A stretch of 64,000 bases of DNA from Blastomussa wellsi (taxonomy: Eukaryota > Cnidaria > Anthozoa > Scleractinia > Plerogyridae): the NCBI GenBank assembly GCA_947652115.1, contig OX393573.1, forward strand, positions 16,381,805 through 16,445,804, in the 5' to 3' direction. Both the position numbers and the translations under genes were made by a program. The notes beneath the pieces were generated by a model. It ran no database searches. It was not told the DNA's origin and saw nothing but the letters and a program-made list of their open reading frames with translations. Positions 36,501-48,500 of the stretch are shown here, piece by piece (the stretch's first letter is position 1; every line of letters starts with the position of its first letter).

Positions 36501-39500
36501 TAAAACGCTTTTCTTTATTTCTTTAATTAATAATAATTAGAATATAAACTCAATCAATATTAATAAAGGAAGGAGTAGCAGAGGGGACTGGAGAAGCACA
36601 CATACCCATTTTTCTGAACCAGTAAGGCCAGCTCTTTCCTCCATGTTGGCAGACATGATTAGTTATCACTTTATCTCCATCTTTATCATTACCTATTTTG
36701 AATAAAAATCGTCATCATCATCATCATAATCATCAACATCTCTCTTCACCCAGAAGTCTCTTAGAGTCACTTTTTTTGCAGAAAAAATAAAAACTTCACC
36801 TAAAAGTCTGCCAGTAAGGAATAACTTGCAAAAACATTGAAATACAGATTATGCACTTTGCTTGTAACCTGAAATTTTCAGGCAGCTTGTGTCTTACCAT
36901 GCCAGATAACCTTCAATTCCACCAACAATCGCCTTCGATCACCAGGGAGTTTGCTCACAGATTCACCTTTTCCATTCAGAATATCAACCTTCATGGCACC
37001 TGTTGAAATTGTGAAAATATCTGTGATGAGAAGCAAACTGATAATAAAATTAATAGACAAATATTAAATAAACATTAATAATAAAAAATAACTATTAACA
37101 TTATTTATGGATACCTATGGTGGTTCCTGCAGGTATCTTTGAGTTAGGGTCTAGCTTGTCATTTTCTGGCCACTCTAACACAAGTTTACTTGGCAACCTG
37201 ATGAAATAAAGCATCTGCTTTCAGAAGACAAGATACAGTATACAAATCAGTCATTCTGTCATTCCTCCAAATTCAAAATGAAACCTACACCTCAAGCGAT
37301 ACAAGAGAGTAAATCAGATACTAACGATCAGCTCTGAGATCAAACAATCAGGCCCCTACACATGCCCTCCTCCCCACAGCTTTACACAAACAGCAAAGTT
37401 TGACGGGACAGACATGTCCCAATGCATCAGCATGCAGTCATTGCAGTTGTAACCTTACTTTGCTTCTTCTTCTTCAACAAACTTTTTGACTGAAGCAAGG
37501 TTCAGCGATCGATCCAACTTGGCCAAGGGAAAGAACTTAGTGTCTCCATACAAAGAAACAGGCTCCTAACAAACAACAACATCACATGGCATCCATCAGA
37601 ATTTATTTTACATCACATATTGTTGCCTTTCACAATAAACAACTGTGCAATGTTCCACCTGGACTATTTCCATCTCTCCTCCAGTAGCAAACACATCTCC
37701 ATCATGATCACCAAACAGAAGAAATCTCTTCACTGTACCACAAATCATTGGCAGTGTCCTTTGTGTCCTTATCTACAAACAAATTTGATATTTAAAAACA
37801 CTGACAATACCTTTATGGGTGACCTTCAGAAAAAAAATTGTACCTTCGTTGTTTTTAAGGAAACTACCACAAACTATATATCAATGAAAAGGTTTTGAAT
37901 TGTAAAATTTGAAAAACATCAGAGCAGAGCAGAGCAGAGCAGAACACAACACACCACAATGCAGTAGAACACAGCAAAGCACATCAAAACACAACACAGC
38001 AAAACACAGCACAGCACAACACAACACAACAGAATCTCGTCCTCAGAGCCCACTTTTCTTTTGGTCAGCACTAAGGTCACAAACTGTCACAAACTCTGTC
38101 AGCATCTGCATAGACTGTGCATCAGAGTGAGCAAAAAAGTTTTGAGTTTTCACAGAACTGCTGGACTTCAAATTTTTGGTGCTGACCAAAACAAAAATGG
38201 GCTCTTGGGATGAGATTGAACACAATGCTGCAAAACACAGCACAGCACAACACACCACACCACAATGCTGCACAATACAACACCACACAGCAAAACACAG
38301 CACAGCAGAAACAGCACAGTGGTGGTGTGCTGTGCTGTGCTATGTTGAGATATGGTGTGCTGAGCTGTACTACGCTGCCTTGTGTTGCGTTGTGCTGTGC
38401 TGTGGTACATGTTGTGCTGTGTTGTGTTGTGATATGGTGTGCTGAGCTGTACTATGCTGCCTTGTGTTGCGTTGTGCTATGCTGTGCTGTGGTACATGTT
38501 GTGCTGTGTTGTGTTTTAATGCTATGCTATGCTATGCTGAGTTGTGTTGCGCTGTGTTATGTTGTGCTTGCACTGTGTTATGTTGTTCTGCTGAGTTTAG
38601 TCTCCTCTGCAGCCATTTTTTGGGATATCACACAACGTCCCCCCGCATGATTCAAATGTGATGCAGAGAGAAAAGGTTGTTTCCGAGTCTCCGAATTTGG
38701 CACAAAATAGTTCTTGAAAATGGAACTACAGATGCGATTGGCTAATATTGGGAAAGGAATGTGGATTGGTTGTCAGAAGCCATTTCTTTGGGAGGAACTG
38801 ATGTGAGGGTGTGACATACCAAAAAACGGCTGCGAAGGAGACTATGCTGAGTTGTGCTGTGCTGTAATGTGTTGTGTTCTGCTGTGTTGTGCTTTATTGT
38901 GTTGTGCTTTGATGAGTTGTGATGTAAGGTAGTGTACTGTGCTCTGCTGTGTTGTACAACACAGCATAGCAGAGCACAGCAAAAAACAAAGCAGCATACA
39001 TAGAACAATAGGTCAATTTGAACAAGGAAGTCACTCGACGAGTGGTTTTGCTTTTACTTTTGGTTTAATTCAGGTAAGTCTATTTCAAGGCTTGTTCATT
39101 AAGGTTAAAAATTTAACAGCTGTTTTAAAATCAAGCTTTAAATTATGTTTGCATTTGCTGACCATCAATCGGTAACTGTTCATAACCTGTTGGTAGCTTG
39201 CTGACAGTTGACTGACAGTTGGTTCCAGGAAGCTGTTCTTTACAATTACCCACAGCAGAACAGAACACAGCACAGAACTTCTGCCCTGCCCTGCACAGCA
39301 CAGCACTTCACTTCACTTCACTACCCTGCATAGCACAGCACAACACAGCACTTGACTGCCCTGTTCTGCAAAGCACAGCAATGCAATGCAATACTTAATT
39401 TACACTCCCCTCTATGGGAGATGTAGATCCACCATATGCCAATTTATTTTTAATTACCTTTCTAAATAAATAGAAAGTAATATGTAAGGTGCTCACCAAT

Positions 39501-42500
39501 TGTCCAACTTTAAAGATCTTTCCATCCCACTCAATCGAGTTAAAAACAGACCAAGGACTTTGGTTTCTCTTCTGTGGCAGATCTGGACGTTTAATTTGAC
39601 CTTGAAAGCCGATAAACTTGACCTAAATACAAAGTTCACAAATCCGTAAAAATAACTTACAGTAAATTTCAAGACAGAAAAAGAAAACATAATTCTAATT
39701 ATTTTTGTTAAATTACACTCAACGTTTACCTGTTTGTCATGGTTCTCATGACACTCTCTCACCCAGTCATAAAATGCTCTTGCAATGTTCACTCTTTGTT
39801 CCTTGAAGTAGAAAGAAAAGATAAAAATATGTAGATTAAACCCTCAAACCAAACAGAAAAAATGTCTTATGGAGCAGAATAGTTCCTGAACCTAATACCC
39901 AAGGTTAATGAAATTAATCAGTGAACAAAAAACCTTTTTATTTCTATTAATATCACTTGGTAAAAACGTTGTAAAGTTCTATAATTTCTAATCGGAGGAA
40001 ATTTATCATCATAATTTTAATGCAAATTTTCATTGCTATTCGAAGCAACATTAAACGAAGTCAACATACCTGCCCCAAAATAACTCTGCTAAAAATAGTA
40101 TTCTTGTCCTTGATTTTTACTTCTAAATCCATAAATGTCAACTTGTTCGTACTGACTTGGAAAGAATCATTTGTCCAAAGGCAACCTGAAAATCTACAAT
40201 AGTACAGTGGTGCAAAATGTTATAGTTAGCTAGTTTTAAGCCATACCTCTGAAACAAAAGAACACAGATATTTTAAACATAGTTATCGCAAACGAGGGTA
40301 GACCAGTTCACCATTTTATTAAGTGTGGCCGAGGATTGTAGATACCTTGAACCTCCAGATTACAACAACAGTGCCCTAAACCGCTCGGCCATGCTGCCTC
40401 CCCTGTTAACAGTGAAAGCCTCAAGGTACTTACCTGTGATAACACTCTAGTGGAATAGTCCACTTCTTTGGAGGCTGGCACCATTCAAGTCTGACAAAGA
40501 CAAATGCCCATCAGTTTATAACAATACTGGATTAGGATGGAAGGCCCACAAGTTACTTACACATCAACAGCAGTATATGGAATAAGGCGTCCATTCCAGT
40601 AGCACTCAAATATTGGCCGATTGCCTCTGGGTGTTCGACTGTCTCTTTCCATTGGATCAGCAAGTTCTTCAACAGTCTCAACAACTAAAAATAAGTTAAA
40701 GCACAGTGGGAGAAAGTTGTTTTAACTGCACACAGCAGCATGATAACAGTAAGTAAAACAAAATTGATTTACCTGGAATTTCCCCCTCAAGTGTTGGGTA
40801 TGTTTCTCTGTCATAAAGGAATGGATGGTAACGCAAGACGCCCTCTACTACTCCACCAGACTCTGCACGGGCACGGAACTCAAATACTGATGCTGCTGAT
40901 CTGATGTATTGGGTCGGCATGTCATCATCAATATCTCGTAGCTGTATTCTTTTGGACTGTTTGCCTTTTTCAAAGAGGATGACCTAAAACACAAAGAAAT
41001 GTACTCTTTAACAACCAGCAGTTGCTGGCTTGCCGCTCTACAAATAGCCAAATAGCAAGATTGTCTTGCAAATTGCCAGATTCATCATGCAAGATATGAA
41101 CAAAGAACCTTTTTTCATAAAGGAAAAGATCTCAATTCAAACTTAGTTCCAGAAAAGATATCACGACCAAACTTAACTTTGTGACCAAAAGAAGGTTACT
41201 GTAAATGTGCCACAACTAAGCAAAATTAATACCAATGCATAATTTAGGCTCAGTAGATTGGAGAATTCTTTTTAGATAAGAAAATCAAACATGTTTTAGT
41301 GTAAATTCACTCACCTGTATATCTATATTTCTGAATGGGCTTGCAGTGGTTCCTCTACCAACTGGCTTGTCATTTCCCCGTGGACCATGAATATAGTAAT
41401 GATAGATGTGTCTAATCACAGATAATAAGTAAAATATCCTTACCAATAAATGAGCAGAAAATGATCTAGGACACACAGGAAAGGCATGAATTCTAATTAA
41501 TTCATTACAATTGAGGAAACGTTAAGCACAAACTAAGAAAACTAATAGATTATAATTGTTATTATCATGGCTAGTGCTTGTAGCCGATACAACGCATGCT
41601 CTGATTGGCTTAAAATGATCACAGGCTGATCGCAAGTATGAACCTGACACACAGTGATGGCTAACCAAAGTATTTGAATGTTTGATTTACCTTTTACTAA
41701 ATTGTATAGTAATTATTTGTCTTGAAAATGAATATATTTTGATGGCGAACTGACTTTTGTGATTTGAAGAAATGAATAAACCAATAAGCACACACAATAC
41801 CAGATGTGAACTGATAAATTCTGCTTGAATCAACTTTTTGCTGTTTGTTTTAAAGCCATTCATAAACTACTTTTTAACCTCAAATGTTTGGTCTTTATGG
41901 TAAATTCTCAAACCTTGATATTGATGTATTGACCTCACTATCACTCGGTCAACATGGAAAGGCCTCAGTTTGAGATTTTTCTGGAAAGACCTCACTCTTG
42001 GTTAATGTGTAGTTAGTATAACTATTGCACCATGGATACTCAAGGAATGTGCATTAAGATAGAAGTGCATAATTACTAGCGAGTGGATGCTTGTCAAAAT
42101 GTTCTTAAAATTGCTGCTGAGATAATTTAGAGGTTATTTCCATTTCCACATCTGCCCCCCCCCCCCCCCCACCATTCAAATTTTGTATAACCTTTGTTTC
42201 ACATTTCTCCTGGGAATTACAGTTGTCCCAAGAGAAACTGAAGGCAATGGTTGTGCATTTCCTTTTTATTTTTTTTTTGGGGGGGGGAGGGTGGCAAACT
42301 AGGTGCATTATGGGAGATGTGGAAATATAAAATGAATGCCAGCCAGTAGTTTTGATGGCCTATTGATTAAAAGACAGTTAATTATAAAAATAAAGTAGCT
42401 TACGCTAATTGCCTGCACCAGTGCTTAAAATGTGTCTTTAAATATAACACATGTTCTGATTTGATTCCTGTTATCACCACAGCAGTAAAGCTGTCTTTGT

Positions 42501-45500
42501 TTGACTCCTCCTGTATCAATTTCTTGACATTTTCCTCATCACCAAGAATGTGCTCATGGTCTCCAGCCTAACAATGTATGCAAACACAAATTTGTAAACA
42601 AAACATACCATGCTGATTATAGTATATCCTAGCAGTCAGTCAGGATTGCCAGCAACTCACTGTCAGTTGTATTATATTTACCTCAGTACGTAAGAGTACA
42701 GTGTGCACATTGCAGATTTGAGTTTAATTTTTACTAGTCATACCCTCCTGTTAAGTATAGCACCACCATAAATGGATTCTTTTTTCTTCTCTCTTCGCTC
42801 AAATTCTGCCTGAGATATACACAGCTCATGTATATCATTACAATCTTTGGATTTTGTGATCATCTGCAAAATAAGATACAAACTGCCAGTAAATTGTCTT
42901 GCATAAATCTGACATATACTTCATGTAAGAGCCCAAACTGGTTGTTAGGTACATGCAGTTACATTAAAATCTTAATACACATTGCACTTGAGAAAGTTTT
43001 TTATATTTTATCTTATTAATCTTTTTGACAACTTTTTGCTGGGTTCTATTTTTAATAGTTGAATCAAAAAGAAAGAACTGTTGAGGGCAGAGATATTAAA
43101 CTGCCAAATTTACCATTGGCACTCTGTTTAACTTAGAATCTTAATCTTAATCAGATCTTGATGCTTATCTGGACAATATATTTTCTGTCATTCAAACATT
43201 AGAGAACATTCAGTTTTGTTCTAACCAGCAGTGCTGACCGCAAGTAGTTTTCAGATGTGCTTTTGTAACAATGGTGCTGTTGTGATTTGGCACTCTTGTT
43301 CATGTTCAACTTTCCAGGACAGTGCCATACAGAATGCTCAAACAGCACATAACGAGAAACAATGTATGTATCTTTGAACAACGCAAAGTTGAATTTATAA
43401 TAATAATAATAATTAAAACATATTTATGCAGGATAACCATTTCAGCTATAAAAACTGCTATCAACATGGGTCCTGCATAAATTAAAGAAACGAATAATTG
43501 CTGCTGAAATGTCAGTTGTGTGTTTTTCTCTGGTTTTTCACTCTCATGGGAATTTCAATGTGCAATGTGCAATGTGCAATGTGCAAAAGAACAGCAAGTT
43601 GTTGCATTTTTATCGGCCATTTGGCCAAATCACACGTTCAAAAAGTTGTCAAAAAGTAACAGAAAATATTGTTTTTATGTGACAATTGTTCGACATGTAC
43701 AGTAATTTTGCGACAGATAGAGTTGTTCACAATCAGATTCTTAGAATAACCAAAATGGGTGCCAGCCACTAGGCTAGTACACAGACTTTTACTCCTTACT
43801 TAATAAAGGTTGAGTTTTAGCAGTCCACTTGACATGGCTACCAGTGCGAGTGGTGTATGAGAAAGTTAATCACAGTTACTGTAATCGAGAGCTGGTAGAG
43901 AAACTGGCTATCTTTTTAACTATCGCCACAGAAAAATAAGCAATACAAAGGTTCTTTATGTTAGCAAAATATTAAATTTTTTTCAGTGTATCCTTTGAAA
44001 TAATAAATACTCAAAGCATATTTTGTAAAACATACTTACCCTGGTAGCATCTCCAATGAAGAATATTGCTTGCTTTCCACCAACACCAAAGTATGAAATA
44101 TCACTGTTCAAAGACCTTGGTACATCTACTGGACTAGGGAGAAAAACAATTACCCTATTGTTACCCAATGGGCCTGCATAACAATACAGCCTGAGCTCGA
44201 AATTGCAACTCACTTTCAGAACTGGTTGCCAGCTTGCGACTTGTCCGATTAAGAAGAAAAATAAAGCCACAACACAACTAATTTGTTTTTAAATCTTTAT
44301 GTAAGGAAATAATTCTTTATTAAATATACAAGGAAATCATTCGGATCTTGTATCTAGTATACAACTCACTGTTCCATCCCCTAAAAATGTCTGAACATTG
44401 CAAGAAAATCGTAAAAATTGAATGTTCTTCATTGACACTGCATTTACAGCACTTCGCTCCATTCAAAATATCTACCGTGACGAGTTGAAGCTCCCGTAAG
44501 CGGACACCCTCAGGAAGCAGAAAAGGAATCTACAACTGGAGCTGGCTGCTTATGAGAATGTGTAAATACAGAGTTTGTGTGAGCTAAAAAGCTTCATTTT
44601 CTTACTAACTTAGAACAGAATCCTCTCAACGGAAGTCAACAACTACTGGCACCGTACAAACGACTAATTCACAAAATGGACAAAACAAACAGACAGGATA
44701 GAATGACCTAAGTTTACAGACGGACCAAAACCGACCAATCACGACATAAACTACTTGAGTCTTACAGCCAATAACATCACGGCTAAACTGATGAAACTGT
44801 TACCCCTGGGTTCAAACCATTTACTGTACTAAAGCAAGCATGGTTTCACATTTCAAGAGAAATTTGCATGTCGTCACTTTGGATTTCAAAAGCCAATTCA
44901 CACACTTCAAATTTGCATTCTCAACAAGATGTTTTGATGGAGTGAATGAATTCAAATTCATGTTGGACTAGAACTTCAGGAATGGAGGGCATCAAGGGAA
45001 CATCATTACAGAGAAGTTCAATTCGTTTGTAAAATATTCCCTGATATTCACCTCTTTTACAAACTAGTTTCAGTCTAATGGATGACCTATTTACAGTGCA
45101 ACCCGGAAAACTGTGAACACCTAAAATTATTTCTGAAATGTTCTTTCTCGACCAATCAGAAGCAAGATGAAACCACAAGACACGACCGCAAAAGTTTGGA
45201 TTAGTCATGAAACAACATGCTGGCTTCTTCTTCCATAATATTACTGTTAGAAAATACTGCAATTGACACTGCAATGTTCTATTTCTGAGCTTATGCATAC
45301 TGTAAGCAAAGAATAATTATGACCAATATTTTACTAAAAAGAGATGCTGCATTCAATTATAATTGGAGTACCTCTAGGATGCAATGTTCGGCTGTGTCTG
45401 ATCATTTTTGTTCAATTTAACATCCCGTTTCAGTGAAATATAGATCTTGCACTGTACGCATAAATGGCTGCTAATTTAAAATTCTTTTGTATATATTTAA

Positions 45501-48500
45501 ATTAGCCTCACTAACCTCGTTTGAGAGTACTTGGTCAACAACGAGGTTGGGGGGGGGGGGGTAATTTACTCACTCACTCACTCAGGTCGTCCTAAGACAG
45601 GACCTGACATGACTCCTCCACACCTCGCGGCTGCTCATCAACGTGGCCATTTCGGTGACGCTCGTCGCTCCCGTGTCCCTCTTCAGTGTTTCCACATAAT
45701 CAGTTCTGGGGCGACCCCTTCCTTTGTGGCCATGAGTTGGCTGCCACAACACAAGCTTCTGCGTGCTCAGCTCTGTGTGACGGTGACAGTGGCCAGCTTG
45801 TTGCAGTCTCCTGGATGCGATCTTGTCACACACAGCTGGGAGCTTACCATACAACTGGTCGTTTGTTATATAGGTCGACCAGTGTACATTCAGTGCCTTC
45901 CTCAGCATGCGTGTGTAGGTGCCATGGAGTGACTTTTCCTGTTGCTCCGACATTTCCCAGCTCTCACACCCATTCAGGAGGATGGATTCAACTGTTGCGA
46001 GAAAGAAACGCTTTTCAGCTCAGGTTTCATGCTGGAGGTCCATATCTTGGACATGGCGTGGAGGGATTTCCAGGCAAGGGCTTTTCGTACAGCGATGTCT
46101 TTCTCTGAAGAATCAACCCAAGACCCAAGGTACTTGAAGTCGTCTTTGTATTCCAACTTCATTCCATCGAGTTTGCAGAGGTAAAAGGTTGTCAATGTTG
46201 TATGCCAGCACCTTTGTCTTGGGGCCATTCAGACCAAGGCCAACTTTCTTGCACTCCGTCTCCACTCGAGCCAGCAGTTCTTGAGCTCGTTGGATGGCGT
46301 CAGACAGAAGGGCTATGTCATCGGCAAAATCTAGGTCTGCCAGCACTTCTTTAGGGTGCCTTCTAGATTTGCGGGGAGTAATGGTGAAGCCGAGATCTTC
46401 TTCTTTTCCGTGCAGCGCTCTCCTCATAGCGAAGTCCAGAACAATGAGAGACTTTTCAGACTTGAACAGAAAGGGTGCTAGGGTGTCGCCTTGGAGCACA
46501 CCGGCGGTGATATCGAACAGTTCTGTTTCACCATCTGGAGTAATGATCTTCGCCTTGGTGTTAGAGTACATCTTGTCAATGGCTCTGAGGAGACTGGGAG
46601 GTATTCTGTAGGCCTTGAGAATCCGCATCATTTTCCCCCGGTGAATGGAGTCAAACGCTTTCTATAAAGGTAATGATGGCTGGAAGGTGGTTAGCTTTCA
46701 CACCTTTGATAATTCTTCGCAGAGTCAAGATCTGGGCTACAGTGGTTCTCCTCGACCGGAAACCATTCTGATTGTACCTGACCTGAGGGGTAATTTAAAT
46801 ATATACTAAAGAATTTTAAATTGAAAGCCATTTATGTATAGGGTCTCTGCTAATGAACAAACTCTCAAATAGAACAATTATAACAATTTCAGTATTGTTA
46901 ACTGTAAAATTATAGAAGAAAAAGCCAACATGTTGTTTTGTGACTAATTGAAACTTTCAGCTAAATACATGTACTCTTGCGGTTGCATATCGCGGTTTCA
47001 TCTTTCATGTGATTGGTCAAGCGAAAATAATAAGCATTCGTGAAATAATTTTAGATGTTCACAGTTTTCTGGGTCGCACTTACACTTTCTTTCCATTCTG
47101 GCGATTGAACTTGGATAACCGATAGATAGCCCAGTTGTTAAGTTCCTTTGATGTCATCCCAGCTCCATTGTCAAGGACACAGACAACAGCTTTTCCAACA
47201 GAGTCATCAAACATCTGTCAAATGGAACCCACAAGAAAATGAAAAATTTTCCTTTACTGTATCACAATTCCTTATGTGATAGCGGTTTTTACAATTTTAT
47301 TTCTTCGTTTTCTCCAATATTTTAGAATCTTCATGACATCTCTAAACACCTTGACAGTCCTAAAAAAATATGCTGCTGTGCATCAAATTTTCAACTCTCT
47401 TCTCTGTATTTGGAAATGTGATGAAACATTGTCTCTCATGTTTCATATTACGTCCAACGTCTCCCATTTTAGAGGGTAAGGAGAGGGGATTAAAAATCAC
47501 AATCCCATTTTTTAAATTTGAAGACTTACCAGTCTTATTTCAATTTTTCTTGGGCCTTCATTATCAGCAGTGGCAGCAAGTGCATTGTCAACAAGTTCCG
47601 CAAAAGCAAATGCTGTCAGTAACAATCAAAGGTAAGAAGATAAGTTTGACACGGTTTCCCCAATTCAGATTCCAGCAGCCCCTAATTGAGGGTATTATTG
47701 CAATTCAACACTCCATGTAAAGTAAACTGCAAATTTGACACCCCCATATAATGAACCCATCATTCCATCACCCCCAGATAGGGTCAAATGCTGATTCTAA
47801 TACACATTTGAAGTTTACTCATGTTCTCTAAATATTCCAGATTTAAACTAGGTCAATTTAGACCTTATTGAAATATGCCTTCGTAAGGAAGGAGGAGGAG
47901 GACCAATAAAAGTCTGAGTTTGACTGACAGGTCAATAAAAACAATGTTGTGGTTGCACTTACGCAAAGGGTTTTGTCCTTCACTGGCATAATATTCATAC
48001 ATGCCACTTTTCACCAAAGTGTCATAATGAGGGATATATTCCACTCTCTCTTCAGTTGGAGCACTTAGTTCTTGGTCAGCTGATTTTAAAATGTAAAGAG
48101 TTTCATTTCCATCCACCAACTCTTCTATTATGAAACATGAAAACAATAATGTAGTAAAACGTAATACAAGACATGTGTGACATTGCTTTAAAGAGATTGC
48201 TAATTGTTTTAGAATCAATCCACATTGAAACTTTTCTATCCAAAAATTTACAACGGAATTTCAAAGTTATTGACAAATTTTCGAGCGTTTGATACCCTAC
48301 CATAAGTTTTGTCATCCAAGATTTCCTGTCGATTCGTTGTCACTATGACAAATGTTTCATTTTCCGGGATATTGAAAGCCTGTAAACCAATTATCAACCT
48401 TATCAGATAGCAACAGGTTGCTCTTAACAAAATATGCTTACTTTTTAAAGGCTTGAGAAAACGTAAAGAATTTAAAATCTTAAGCTTACTGTTCGGGTCT

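Larger units (their letters stand above)
37918..39380. repeat. Pentanucleotide satellite (AGCAC/AACAC) that switches strand
   Basis: The plus strand is rich in AGCAC/AACAC to about 38310. It then switches to GTGCT/GTGTT from 38320 to about 38940, and back to CACAGC-type sequence after 38950 and at 39249-39380. The halves could pair over long distances. It lies in SMCHD1 intron 15 and holds two MITEs. Open frames here are compositional. Confidence 0.8.
22524..40983 (-). other. SMCHD1: SMCHD1 exons 10-46: transducer-like region, beta-rich middle, coiled coil
   Basis: Exons: 40773-40983, 40561-40684, 40434-40490, 40070-40193, 39730-39801, 39497-39622, 37659-37772, 37459-37565, 37115-37197, 36898-36999, 36606-36692, 36309-36425, 36099-36166, 35719-35795, 33704-33803, 33358-33430, 33103-33242, 32806-32940, 32395-32560, 32135-32202, 31934-31996, 31647-31729, 31051-31177, 30223-30303, 29693-29746 (tentative), 28890-28994, 27872-27925, 27332-27457, 27133-27212, 26959-27030, 26790-26875, 25997-26118, 25013-25074, 24283-24370, 23614-23745, 22816-23101 and 22524-22643. 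Landmarks are [13 protein letters not shown] (exon 10), [14 protein letters not shown] (exon 16), [13 protein letters not shown] (exon 20), [11 protein letters not shown] (exon 27) and [15 protein letters not shown] (exon 46, coiled coil). The many beta-rich modules are probably Ig-like; that is an inference. Exon 34 (18 codons) fits in frame but has no clear counterpart in the mammalian protein. Confidence 0.88.

Noticed and set aside
38043..39008. Cys-rich open frames ([12 protein letters not shown]) in 38043-39008
   Set aside because: Compositional product of the GTGCT/GTGTT pentanucleotide satellite.
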